From Agrocybe praecox (lineage: Eukaryota > Basidiomycota > Agaricomycetes > Agaricales > Agrocybaceae): a stretch of DNA of 13,547 nt. The notes under the pieces were generated by a model, which saw nothing but the letters and a program-made list of their open reading frames with translations, was not told the DNA's origin and ran no database searches. The stretch's first letter is position 1. Each line of letters begins with the position of its first letter. Below, one piece after another: positions 1 through 8,340 of this stretch. Both the position numbers and the translations under genes were made by a program. Location: contig CAXHKQ010000301.1 in assembly GCA_964017145.1 (NCBI GenBank), positions 1 to 13,547 of the forward strand, given 5' to 3'.

Positions 1-998
1 TTACGTAGTGTAATGATTGTTTATCAGAAAGCGCCAAGTCTAATGAATACAGCAGCGAAAATAGAGGCCCCTGCTGAGCCAAGGAGTCGTTTTATTGACA
101 ACTTCGGCTGAATGCGCTCGAAAAATGCGTAAGGTAATGTTGTTTGAAAATCGTGTTTATTGTAATTTCAAACATTTTTTTAGCGTATTCGATAAAATTG
201 TTGATAAAATTGATGTTTTATTGTTGGTACCGACGGTATCAACTGATCAACTGTTTTATTAGTGCAATAATGTCACCATATACGAACGGAGAGGTATTTC
301 AAGGGGCGTGCTAAGAAACGCAGCATTGGAATTTTTGAAGTATCATAGATAGACGTACAAAACGAGAAACAAGACGATTCAGTACATGGTTCAAACTTTT
401 AATTTCTGGTAGTATACCGCAACGCATTCGGACGCATTCCGGACGCATTTCGGGACATCCGAACTTGAGTTTTGCAATGCCCAAATTCCGGAGTGTGCGC
501 TCTGATGCCGACGTTGCGGTTTGTCGTTGAGCCGTCGTTGATCCGCCCCAGACGAACGTAGAACATAAGCTGAAAGCCAAACTGGCAACACACACACGCA
601 CACGAATAGACATATGCACATATGCTTATCGCACCTTTGGCAGGCGAGCAAAGCCACACGCAAACAGAAACACACGCACCCTCACCACCTCACACCGACC
701 AAACCGGCCAAGCCGCAAATCTTGAAATTGCATTTGTCAAAGCATCTACCAAAGCGAGCCCGTAGTCCAGTCGAGACTATTCGATTCATGAAATCAATTC
801 GGTAAAGTGTGGATGTGCTCGGCGCATCCCCGTGGGATTTGCACCTTCGGTTTCGGGGTTCCGATTGACGTTCACATCTCTCCAGAGTGTGGCCGCTTGG
901 AGTCGAATGCAATTTCGAGATGCGTGGGCTTGGACGGGAAATCGGGGATAATGTGTGAGTGGTAAACTAACGCATTTGATTTGGAACAATATTCACAG
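1..998 (+). other. Rbfox1: Rbfox1 intron, 3' part
   Basis: No coding exon can be supported in this stretch. It ends in a good 3' splice site: AG at 997-998, with a near-consensus branch point CTAAC at 967-971, about 27 nt upstream. The polypyrimidine tract between them is poor, which fits a regulated exon. Around 575-690 it is CA-rich. Near the left edge the decamer GATAAAATTG occurs twice (191-200 and 203-212). Open frames here are short, overlap on both strands and resemble nothing I recognise. An upstream Rbfox1 exon probably lies outside the window. Confidence 0.6.
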
Positions 999-1062
999 CT
1001 ATGGACGCGAGTATGCTGATCCGTATTTGGGCCATGGCATCGGACCGGTTCCCGGCTACGGG
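999..1062 (+). CDS. Rbfox1: Rbfox1 penultimate coding exon (64 nt)
   Basis: This exon encodes part of the C-terminal domain of an RBFOX-family RNA-binding protein, which regulates alternative splicing in the nucleus and mRNA stability or translation in the cytoplasm by binding (U)GCAUG. The first base completes a codon begun in the previous exon; the next 21 codons read YGREYADPY...PVPGYG. This resembles the vertebrate RBFOX segment with YGR-YA-ADPY and a following P-TYG. The acceptor is TTCACAG (AG at 997-998) and the donor is GG|GTGAGT (GT at 1063-1064). The exon ends on a codon boundary and joins in frame to the terminal exon at 2478. The RRM itself is encoded outside the window. The length is not a multiple of three, so skipping it changes the downstream frame. 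Identification is by family resemblance and by the matching terminal exon; confidence is high. Confidence 0.88.
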
Positions 1063-1339
1063 GTGAGTCTTACGTATTTTCTTAAATAAAATGATTAATA
1101 TGTGTACGATTCGAATAAACAACATTTTTTTCCCGCATTTTACGTTGCCTTTCATCATTGTTTATAGATCGATTTTCGCGTATTCAAATTATCTGGTTTA
1201 GTTTACCTTCTCTGATATTAGTATATTTTTCCTGTTACTTATTTCGTCGGTCCGTCAGTGAACAATGGTTAGTTAGTCTAATGTTCATAAGCACGAAAAA
1301 ATATGCTGAACATTACAAAACAAATATATGTTAATTGAA

Positions 1340-1344
1340 GCATG
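1340..1344 (+). promoter_or_regulatory. intronic GCATG, candidate RBFOX site
   Basis: AGCATG lies about 280 nt downstream of the 64-nt exon. In this family, GCAUG downstream of an exon usually favours its inclusion, so this could be an autoregulatory element. A five-base match is expected by chance about once per kilobase, so the call is weak alone. Confidence 0.3.
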
Positions 1345-2221
1345 TAAAAAAACGTTCCTAATTTGTCAGGCACGTTATAATTTGTTTTAATGTCCGAAGT
1401 GATATTTTACAACCCCCAAAAAAACATATTCGTTTTTGGATTGCTTGATTTGTTCCACTTGAATTATCGACTCTCAAATTTTCGAACTTTGGTAATAATA
1501 ATATTGCTAAACCTCCTATAACACGATATTTTAGAACACGGTGTTATTAACACGGTCTTGAAAAAGTATCACGAAATCATTGTATGCAATATGATGAAAA
1601 CTTTCAGATTTTTATAATGGGCCTAGAAAGGCCCTAAAAAGAGCGAAAAGGGGTCTAAAAATAGTGAAAATAAGAAAATAAAATATAATAAAAGGCGAAA
1701 AGGGTCCAGAAATAGGGATAAAAAGTATGGTTCATTTTAATCGTCCGGAAACGTGAAGCATTATCTTAGTTACAAAAGTTCTGTAGGATGACCAGGAAAA
1801 ATAGTGATTTTCTCTTAACTTCCGGACCTTGTTGATAACACTATGAGCTATTTTCGAACAAAATTAAACCTCTCAACCTCTCTTTTCATCAACCTTAGAA
1901 CGAATGTACATTCTTTTTTAAATGAATTGTTCTCGTTAGTGAATTCCGTTGGACATTTTTCAAAAATGTTTTATGAACCAAGACATATCCGAACGAGTTT
2001 ATGGTCGAATATACATTGTAGTCGAATAGATATTGAGAAAACTAAATTTGCTTTTTGCAGACTTTTTTAGATATCTATTCGTGTTTTTTCTAAAATCTTC
2101 CAAAAACACGATTTTCTCGATTTTTGTCATTTGTGCCCTAACTGCTCTACTTAGAAGGTCCTCCACCGAAGATTAGTTGTTGACCATTTATCTGGCAATA
2201 TTTTGTTAATACTTTTACTCC

Positions 2222-2227
2222 TGCATG
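2222..2227 (+). promoter_or_regulatory. intronic TGCATG, candidate RBFOX site
   Basis: This full hexamer TGCATG lies about 250 nt upstream of the terminal exon, in the intron whose splicing decides the Rbfox1 C-terminus. Vertebrate RBFOX genes are known to autoregulate through such intronic elements. Function here is inference. Confidence 0.4.
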
Positions 2228-2477
2228 TATGCTTTAAATCAAGAAAAAATTATTTCATTTTCTAAACTTCAAAATTCCCCAACTTATATAAACCAATCCA
2301 TAAAAATCAAAATGAAATCAAAATTAGTTCTAAGGTGAGAACTTTCGGTCTTCTCAGGAACGTATCTATCGTTTTATAAGAGGTTTAGATGTATTATAAA
2401 TTCGACCATCAATCACAATCCACTTCGAACGACCATCACTAATGCATTTCTTCCACCCCCTTCCATCCGCCCGGCAG

Positions 2478-2522
2478 GCCGCCATGTATCGTGGCACCTA
2501 CAACCGATTTACGCCCTACTAA
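2478..2522 (+). CDS. Rbfox1: Rbfox1 terminal coding exon, C-terminus and stop
   Basis: This exon reads AAMYRGTYNRFTPY followed by TAA (2520-2522), in frame with the exon ending at 1062. Vertebrate RBFOX proteins end in YRGGYNRFAPY, so the match at the exact C-terminus is close to diagnostic. The tail R-F-T-P-Y fits the R-x2-5-PY pattern of PY-type nuclear-localisation signals, and in vertebrates the FAPY form is the nuclear isoform. The acceptor is strong (branch point 2439-2443, pyrimidine tract, CAG at 2475-2477). Other frames of the same exon remain open past this stop, to 2607 and 2953, which matters if upstream splicing changes the phase. The exon continues into a long 3' UTR. Confidence 0.93.
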   Translation, partial: AAMYRGTYNRFTPY

Positions 2523-3065
2523 GCGCGCTCGGAGAGACGTTCACGAGACGGCTGCTGCCGCTGCTGCAAGCTCTCTACGCGCTGTGCGTGTGCTCGGGCT
2601 CACTTGAATCTCCAAATCTACAACGCTCAGATGCGCACACGCACAATTCTACACCCACATCACATAATCAATGGAATCGGATGACGATGGGACGAGGACG
2701 GGAAGGAACGAGGGGGCGATTGTTTCGGCGGATGGCGGGGATGTCGGAACGGCTGTGGCGGAACGTGTGGCGATGCTGTGCGGGGACGCATCAGTCAAAC
2801 GCAGTCCAGAATTTGAATCCACGACACCGGCAGAAAACACGCACACATACACACCACATGGGACACACACACATCAGATGTCAGCCGCACAAAGTCCACC
2901 CAACCCATCCCATCACACACACCATACATAAAATATGTAATAATACTAAATAATTAATAGAAGTCAGGACCTATTTTTGTCTCTCTCCACCACATATATT
3001 CGTATATAAACATTTATATAAACCTCTTCCGAACGACACCGACACACAATACACAGAAACACACG

Positions 3066-3087
3066 CACACACACACACACACACACA
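3066..3087 (+). repeat. (CA)11 microsatellite
   Basis: An uninterrupted CA dinucleotide run of 22 nt in the putative Rbfox1 3' UTR. CA tracts in RNA can bind hnRNP L-type proteins. It can also pair with the TG tract at 3343-3355. Confidence 0.95.
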
Positions 3088-3342
3088 TGCTCTAGTTGTA
3101 AGTTCAGAATATCCAGCAGAATTAACTCGAACCCGCTCACAATGAGTTGAGTGTATGCGCGCATAATGACATTGTACGTAGAATCCAGGATACTCGTCGA
3201 GACCAGCTGAGGAGGGGGTGGGAATATCATGCAACACACACACGAACACACCTGTCCATTTGTAGGTTTTTTCTAGTGTTTATAGTCTGTAGAAGACTGG
3301 CTGTTTTGCTCACAAATCTTCACATGCCCCCCGGGCAACTGC

Positions 3343-3355
3343 GTGTGTGTGTGTG
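3343..3355 (+). repeat. (GT)6 tract overlapping a TGCATG
   Basis: A 13-nt GT run that runs into TGCATG at 3354-3359. That is a perfect RBFOX hexamer in the putative 3' UTR of Rbfox1 itself. RBFOX binding to 3' UTR GCAUG is an established cytoplasmic function of the family; autoregulation here is inference. Confidence 0.85.
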
Positions 3356-3696
3356 CATGCGATTTTTTCCGCATTTCACACACCCAACAGTAGTTTCTAT
3401 TGCCAGTACTTTTTCAATTTTTCCGAGCTAATTCTAATCCGCAACGAAACATCACACACACACAAACACGCACACGCGGAATAATCAACACAACACACAA
3501 AATGTGATGCGACGGTTTTTTTCCAAGGCTCATTAAATTAATGCAGCACGCGACTCGCATATCGAATCACAAAACGTCGCTAATTAGACGCCACAGCAAC
3601 GCTTCCATATCCACAACTCAATTCAAATCCTGGCGCACGAAATGCTCTCTTTTTGGTCTTTAGGAAAGGTAACACAACATGAACAAACACAAACAT

Positions 3697-3711
3697 ACAC
3701 ACACACACACA
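3697..3711 (+). repeat. CA microsatellite
   Basis: A 15-nt alternating AC run, one of several short CA tracts (others near 3454-3475, 4036-4050 and 9109-9130) that give the 3' UTR its composition. Confidence 0.9.
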
Positions 3712-4061
3712 TCACTGCAACAACGGAGAGAGAGACACACACCAACACACATATAGTAGTTATGTAGATTTATACGATATATTATACACATATAAAATAC
3801 TACATGAAACATGTAATATGATTTGCAGCCAAAGTTGTATAGGTTTAAGTTGAACACCGTTTATATACCGTAGGCGATATATAATTTAGGTGGAACAAGT
3901 GTCAGCCAGCGCACACGGAAACTCACGTCGATACTCTTCATGTCTCTCTGAATTATTCTACACAAACAATACTCAATCTAGGCAGAAACACAGAAACACC
4001 CCCATTTTACATACCAATCTCCGAACATCCCAATCACACACACACACACTCTCCATTCACC

Positions 4062-4068
4062 GGCAGCT
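4062..4068 (+). promoter_or_regulatory. candidate miR-980 seed site
   Basis: GGCAGCT is complementary to nucleotides 2-8 of miR-980 as I recall that microRNA (5' end UAGCUGCC). In Drosophila, A2bp1/Rbfox1 is a reported miR-980 target. One 7-mer in a UTR of several kb is not rare by chance, so this is a lead only. Confidence 0.25.
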
Positions 4069-5038
4069 CTCTAATTATATCGGTCCAAGTCACACAATGT
4101 TCGATTGACACATCACACCCCATCACAAGCCCCATCACACACACTATCGATATTATTGAATCCATATTGTTTAATTTCGATTCAATCGAAGCTCTCTCTG
4201 TACACGGAAAATACTCTGCAGCAAACATCACAGTTCAAAAATTACACCACTCTTCTGTTCTGTAAAGGCGTTACCCCGCGGAACTGAATTATTTGCGCAA
4301 TCATACCACTCGACGAAATACACGCGCATAGAATACGAAAACACTGTCAATTGATTTCGATGCGCTCTGTGCTTGATCAGCGTGCTTCCGTTCGAAACAC
4401 AAGACACCCGACCGCACAAACCGATCAGAACAAAACCGAACAACCACTGTGTGTGAATAATAGGGTCTATGTATATTTGAAAAATATATATAGATATTAT
4501 ACGGTAGCTGTATCATATAGAATATACGACGTACCATATGTGGTGGAATGTGTGTGTGAGAGTGTGTGTTGCGCTCACAATTACTATACATACAAACATA
4601 CGAAATGTGCCAAATACAAACGAATATAAAATCCACAAAACCTACTATATTATAAAGACAAGAAAAAAAAACACTCTCCAAACAATGAAATACCAATACG
4701 TTTTCCCTTATTGTTTGTTTATTAGTTCTGTTTTTTTTCTTCATCCGAAACTCTTCCCCATATTCCATAAGCATGACGCCGATTCGAGACGGAGTTCTAC
4801 CATATATAGATTCGATTGAATTGTCTGTGTTATATCGTTTAATAGGGATAGAGAGTAGCGCATACCACAATATAATAATATACCATATCTTTCTCGAACA
4901 CTTGGATTGAGTAGCACGTTTACGTTTGCTGCTGGTTTTGAAACAAATCGCACACAAACCAAAAATAGACTATTGTCGTTCACATGTGGACGCCGCTTGA
5001 TTACACACACGGACATAATTGATACTAATTATATTATT

Positions 5039-5051
5039 AAATCCGAACATA
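5039..5051 (+). repeat. target-site duplication, copy at LINE 3' end
   Basis: AAATCCGAACATA here is identical to 8341-8353. The bases outside the pair differ (T at 5038 against C at 8340). The two copies bracket the retrotransposon exactly. The last A may be shared with the tail. Confidence 0.93.
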
Positions 5052-5066
5052 CTTACTTACTTACTC
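5052..5066 (-). repeat. (GTAA)n tail of the LINE
   Basis: The + strand reads CTTACTTACTTACTC, so the element ends in about three GTAA units directly before the target-site duplication. Short tandem-repeat tails are characteristic of RTE-type elements. The ORF stop codon (5073-5075) is only about 7 nt away from the tail. Confidence 0.85.
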
Positions 5067-5072
5067 AGCCAC

Positions 5073-8030
5073 TCATGCCATTTTGGCACATAGTGCAGCA
5101 ACAAACGATCGGAACTTCGCTCGGTCTCGGGCCAGCTTCTTCACTTGCAGCCAGGTCTTGTTGTCTGCCGCTACTTCTGCCTCTATGGACCTCCTCCAGG
5201 TGTCTCTCGGTCCACCAACCTTTCGAATGCCCGGTGGCGGGTTCCAGTCCAGGGCTTCTGCCGCGATGTCATTGCGTCTCCGTAAGGTATGGCCGATCCA
5301 CACCCATTTTCTCCGGAAGATCGTCACTCCAACCCGTTCCATGTCGGCGATGCGCCACAGCTCGTCATTACTGATCCTACTTGGCCAGCGAATTCGCAAG
5401 ATACGCCTGAGGCATTTATTGACAAATACCTGCAGTTTTTGCGTCAGCGACTCTGTTGTCTTCCAAGTTTCGCTGCCGTAGAGTAGGACGGACAGGACGT
5501 TGGACCGGAAGAAGCGCAACTTCAGGTTCCTCGTCAGGTGGGATGATCTCCACAGTCCGTTCAGCATTCCATAAGCTTGACGTGCCTTCTTTATCCGGTT
5601 CTCTGCACACATGCTGGCGCCCCCATCCTTTGCAATCATGCATCCCAAGTAGCAGAAGCTCTCTACTTCGTCTATGGACTCGCCTTCGATGACAAGTGGG
5701 GTATCGTTGGGTCCTGTATTCAACCGCAAAAGCTTGGTCTTTGCTACGTTGATCTTGAGGCCGACCTGCTTCCCATAATACACAAGCCGGTCCAACTTCT
5801 CCCCTATCTTTTGTCTGGAATGTGACATCAGACATATGTCGTCGGCGTAGTCAAGGTCTTCGAGTCGGGTCATGCGCAGGTGTTGCCAGACAATACCTCT
5901 GGGGGAGGAATTGACCTTGGTCATGACCCAGTCTAGAACGAGCAGGAATAGGAGGGGGGAGAGGATGCAGCCCTGCTTTACACCCGACCCAATATTGAAC
6001 TCTCGTCCAAGTTGCCCGTGGTGGAACACGCTGCACTTCGCATCTCTATACATCGACTGGATGATGTGCAGCAGCTTGTCCGGGATTCCTAGGCCTGACA
6101 GGACGTCCCACATCGCGTTTCGATCCAGGCTGTCAAAAGCTCGCTCGAAGTCTACGAACAGCAGAAATATGGGTGCCTGCCATTCATTCGACTGCTCCAC
6201 GATGATTCGGAGCGTGTTGACGTGGTCTGTGCACGATCTGCCAGGGCGGAAGCCTGCCTGCTCTCTTCGGAGCGACGGATCCAGGACACTGCTAAGACGT
6301 TCGTGCAAGATGGATGACAGTATCTTGTTTATCGTGTTTTGCAGTGTTATTCCTCGCCAGTTGGAGCAGTGTGAGAGGTTGCCTTTTTTGGGGAGTTTTA
6401 TTATCTTCCCATTCTTCCATTCGGTCGGGATGGATTCCGTTTCCCATGCATGCCGGATGATCGGGTGCAGCATCGACGTGATGCCGTGAATGTCGACTTT
6501 GACCAGTTCGGATGCGATGTTGTCCAATCCGGGTGCCTTGTGGCTTTTAAGTCGTTTGATTGCATCTGCGATTTCTCGTCTGGTTGGCGCGTTGGTATTG
6601 AACGTCCGGCGGGGTGGTATTCCGGAGGGGCTGCGCGGCAGGCTCGGCGGGGGTTGGTTGAGCACCCCTTCGAAATGCTCAGACCACCTCTCCACCTGCT
6701 CCTCTACGTGTAACAGCAGTCTACCATCAGCAGCCCTTACTGCGTGACTGCTCCGGGTGCCCGTGTCACAAAGCTTCTTGGCAATGCGGTATGTGTCGCG
6801 CATGTTACGCATGTCGGCAGCTCGTTGGGCATCTTCTGCCAGCTTGCTAAACCACCTGCGCTTGTCACATCTAGCACTGCTAGATACTTCGCGGTTCTTT
6901 GCCCTATACGCCTCCCTTGCCGCATGTCGCTGCTGTTCGTCTGTTGCTCCATGCTCCAGCCGTTTCAGCGTCCGACGGTCCTCGATCAGTGACCATGTTC
7001 GATCGGTAATCCATTCCTTCCTCTCTCTCGATTTGGTACCCAAAATCTCAGTGCCAGTGCTGTCCATCGCGGTACGTATTTCATTCCACTTCTCCTCCAC
7101 ACTAGCCCTCTGGTCTACGACACAGAGTTTTTCGTGCATTCTCTCCTTGAAGCGGTCCGCGATCTCAGCAACTTTCAGACGTTCGATGTCGTGTCTCTTG
7201 GCACTTCTTGCCGCGGTACTTCTTATCCCACGGTACATCTTCAAACGCATCCATCCTTCTAGTAGTTCGTGGTCGCTTGCGACGTCTACTCCTCTCCTGT
7301 TCCGAACGTCCTCGAGTGATGTACTCCATCGGCGGCTCACGAGTATGTGGTCGATCTGGTTTTGGACGAGTGTTTGGGTTGGCTCGGAGCGCGATGGTCT
7401 TCTGGTCCACGTATACTTGTGGAACTCCTTATGTGGAAACAGTGTACCACCTACGATTAAATCGTGTTTGGCACACAGTTCCACTAGCTTACGCCCGTTC
7501 TCGTTCATTTGACCCAGTCCGTGTCTTCCCATAACCATTTTCCACCCGGTGTTGTCCGCTCCGACCTTTGCGTTGAAGTCTCCCATGATAATCCGAATGT
7601 CCGCCCTCGGGACGTCTTCTAGTGTCGCTGACAGCCTGTCGTAGAACTCCTCCGCGGCGTCTACGTTCGCAGGGTCGTTGGTGGGCGCGTACACTTGAAT
7701 CACCGTCACGGTCTTGGGATACGCGTTGAAACGTGCGACGATGATGCGTTCGTTTACTGGCTTCCAGTCGAGTAGGCACCTTCTGCTGTTTTCGGTGAGG
7801 AGGATCCCAACACCTCTGTGATGCTTGGACTCCATTCCGGAGTGCAGCAGGTATTCGCCAGATGTTGTGCGACTCTCACCATGTCCCGTTCGCCTCACCT
7901 CGCTCAGCCCGAGAAAGCCGAAGTTATACCTCCGGAATTCCCTGCACACTTGCTCCAACCTCGCATCTTCTCGCATTGTACAGACATTGATGGTACCAAA
8001 TCGTATCCGGGTACATTTGCGTATTGTCAT
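5073..8030 (-). CDS. LINE endonuclease-reverse transcriptase (985 aa)
   Basis: This is the retrotransposition protein. An apurinic-like endonuclease nicks the target and a reverse transcriptase copies the element RNA onto the nick. The frame is open up to 8075 (GTG) and beyond, but the first in-frame ATG is at 8030-8028, so I start there; a TAA lies further upstream near 8127. Numbering from that Met: the endonuclease spans about residues 8-265, with INV near 15, SEV (E44), MGDFN (D151, N153) and SDH (252-254). The reverse transcriptase spans about 485-800, with PGLDNI (500-505), WRGI (558-561), QAGFRPGRS (591-599), motif A VDFERAFD (626-633), GVKQG (683-687), the catalytic YADD (728-731) and YLG (794-796). 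The C-terminal region contains WIGHTLRR (912-918 region) and a PRDTWRR segment common in this group. All catalytic residues are present and no frameshift or stop was found. The length matches RTE proteins (about 1000 aa). The element is probably competent, though this is unproven. Confidence 0.93.
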   Translation of the reverse strand: MTIRKCTRIRFGTINVCTMREDARLEQVCREFRRYNFGFLGLSEVRRTGHGESRTTSGEYLLHSGMESKHHRGVGILLTENSRRCLLDWKPVNERIIVARFNAYPKTVTVIQVYAPTNDPANVDAAEEFYDRLSATLEDVPRADIRIIMGDFNAKVGADNTGWKMVMGRHGLGQMNENGRKLVELCAKHDLIVGGTLFPHKEFHKYTWTRRPSRSEPTQTLVQNQIDHILVSRRWSTSLEDVRNRRGVDVASDHELLEGWMRLKMYRGIRSTAARSAKRHDIERLKVAEIADRFKERMHEKLCVVDQRASVEEKWNEIRTAMDSTGTEILGTKSRERKEWITDRTWSLIEDRRTLKRLEHGATDEQQRHAAREAYRAKNREVSSSARCDKRRWFSKLAEDAQRAADMRNMRDTYRIAKKLCDTGTRSSHAVRAADGRLLLHVEEQVERWSEHFEGVLNQPPPSLPRSPSGIPPRRTFNTNAPTRREIADAIKRLKSHKAPGLDNIASELVKVDIHGITSMLHPIIRHAWETESIPTEWKNGKIIKLPKKGNLSHCSNWRGITLQNTINKILSSILHERLSSVLDPSLRREQAGFRPGRSCTDHVNTLRIIVEQSNEWQAPIFLLFVDFERAFDSLDRNAMWDVLSGLGIPDKLLHIIQSMYRDAKCSVFHHGQLGREFNIGSGVKQGCILSPLLFLLVLDWVMTKVNSSPRGIVWQHLRMTRLEDLDYADDICLMSHSRQKIGEKLDRLVYYGKQVGLKINVAKTKLLRLNTGPNDTPLVIEGESIDEVESFCYLGCMIAKDGGASMCAENRIKKARQAYGMLNGLWRSSHLTRNLKLRFFRSNVLSVLLYGSETWKTTESLTQKLQVFVNKCLRRILRIRWPSRISNDELWRIADMERVGVTIFRRKWVWIGHTLRRRNDIAAEALDWNPPPGIRKVGGPRDTWRRSIEAEVAADNKTWLQVKKLARDRAKFRSFVAALCAKMA

Positions 8031-8340
8031 CAGCGTGTGGGGGCTATTTACCGAACTGTGGTTCCCCCTGACCACATTCGGACATCCGAGGCTCCTTGCG
8101 CCTGTTGCTGGCGTAGTTGGTGCGATTTAAGCGATTTGGGTAACTGACCCAGGCACGCCGAGACAGTTTTAGGGCTTGTCAGCCCATGTTCGCGTCGTCT
8201 GTTGGCCAGGAGTATCCTGTTACCAGGGGTTGCCACGAGGAGGCCAGACGTACACTTGGGTTACCTATCGTAGTTGCAATCCTGGAACTATTTCTAGAAC
8301 GGTCAGAACCTACCCTACTTAGTGTAACCCCACAACCCCC
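8031..8340 (-). other. 5' UTR of the LINE
   Basis: This 310-nt segment precedes the ORF on the minus strand. Its 5' end is G-rich (complement of the run at 8331-8340). RTE-type elements are expected to carry an internal promoter here; I cannot point to one. A short upstream frame (8048-8236) overlaps the main ORF start, ends at a TAA and has no recognisable domain. Confidence 0.7.

Larger units (their letters stand above)
1063..2477 (+). other. Rbfox1: last intron of Rbfox1
   Basis: This is a 1415-nt AT-rich intron running GT (1063) to AG (2477). The 3' splice site is strong: CTAAT branch point at 2439-2443, then a C/T-rich tract and CCGGCAG. It contains two GCATG elements (1340-1344 and 2222-2227). 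It also holds a small GC hairpin (GGGCCT at 1619-1624 against AGGCCC at 1629-1634) and a perfect 11-bp inverted repeat (2023-2033 and 2071-2081). No convincing internal exon or transposon was found. A 75-codon ATG frame at 1843-2070 has no coding character. Confidence 0.8.
2523..5038 (+). other. Rbfox1: Rbfox1 3' UTR, proximal part
   Basis: I interpret this as 3' UTR because it follows the Rbfox1 stop and no clear AATAAA appears before the LINE; only an ATTAAA is present at 3532-3537. Positions 2523-2830 are GC-richer and of higher complexity. From about 2830 on it is AT-rich, with many CA tracts and some TG tracts. Open frames on both strands (for example 4301-4957 minus) consist of low-complexity C/V/H/T-rich peptides produced by these dinucleotide repeats and show no domain. 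Drosophila Rbfox1 also has long, regulated 3' UTRs. The true transcript end is not proven. Confidence 0.6.
5052..8340 (-). mobile_element. full-length RTE-like non-LTR retrotransposon
   Basis: A 3289-bp LINE lies on the minus strand, antisense to Rbfox1. It is bounded by a perfect 13-bp duplication (5039-5051 and 8341-8353). From its 5' end (8340) it has about 310 nt of 5' UTR starting with a G-rich stretch, one long ORF, then only 21 nt of 3' UTR ending in a short (GTAA)n tail. A single ORF without a separate ORF1, a total length near 3.3 kb, a tiny 3' UTR and a microsatellite tail instead of poly(A) are typical of the RTE clade. The exact family cannot be named without a library search. Composition is more GC-rich than the flanks. 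A perfect duplication and intact ORF indicate recent insertion. On the + strand I saw no AATAAA inside it, only ATTAAA at 7456-7461, so host transcripts may read through. Confidence 0.92.

Noticed and set aside
630..960. Possible upstream Rbfox1 exon after TTTGGCAG (about 641)
   Set aside because: The acceptor-like AG has a short pyrimidine tract, the following frames show no RBFOX-like sequence and no good donor ends it.
1619..1634. GC hairpin as a terminator or RNA gene
   Set aside because: Six-bp arms inside an intron with no T-run or wider structure; too small to mean anything alone.
2357..2400. Possible alternative exon after CTTCTCAG in the last intron
   Set aside because: No donor follows at a sensible distance, and the translation does not resemble RBFOX C-terminal sequence.
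2588..2953. Independent 121-aa gene starting at an ATG in the 3' UTR
   Set aside because: The frame is open upstream through the Rbfox1 exon and its latter third is repeat-derived; kept only as a finding about alternative frames.
3066..3087. CRISPR or satellite array suggested by repeated CACA units
   Set aside because: These are simple dinucleotide microsatellites with no repeat-spacer structure in a eukaryotic sequence.
4301..4957. 218-codon minus-strand frame in the 3' UTR
   Set aside because: The peptide is Cys/Tyr/Ile/His-rich with no domain, overlaps other open frames on both strands and arises in AT- and CA-rich sequence.
6757..7512. 251-codon plus-strand frame
   Set aside because: It is the antisense shadow of the LINE ORF and has no recognisable domain.
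8028..8075. GTG at 8075 as the LINE start codon
   Set aside because: Eukaryotic initiation at GTG is rare; the first in-frame ATG is 15 codons downstream and still precedes the endonuclease domain.
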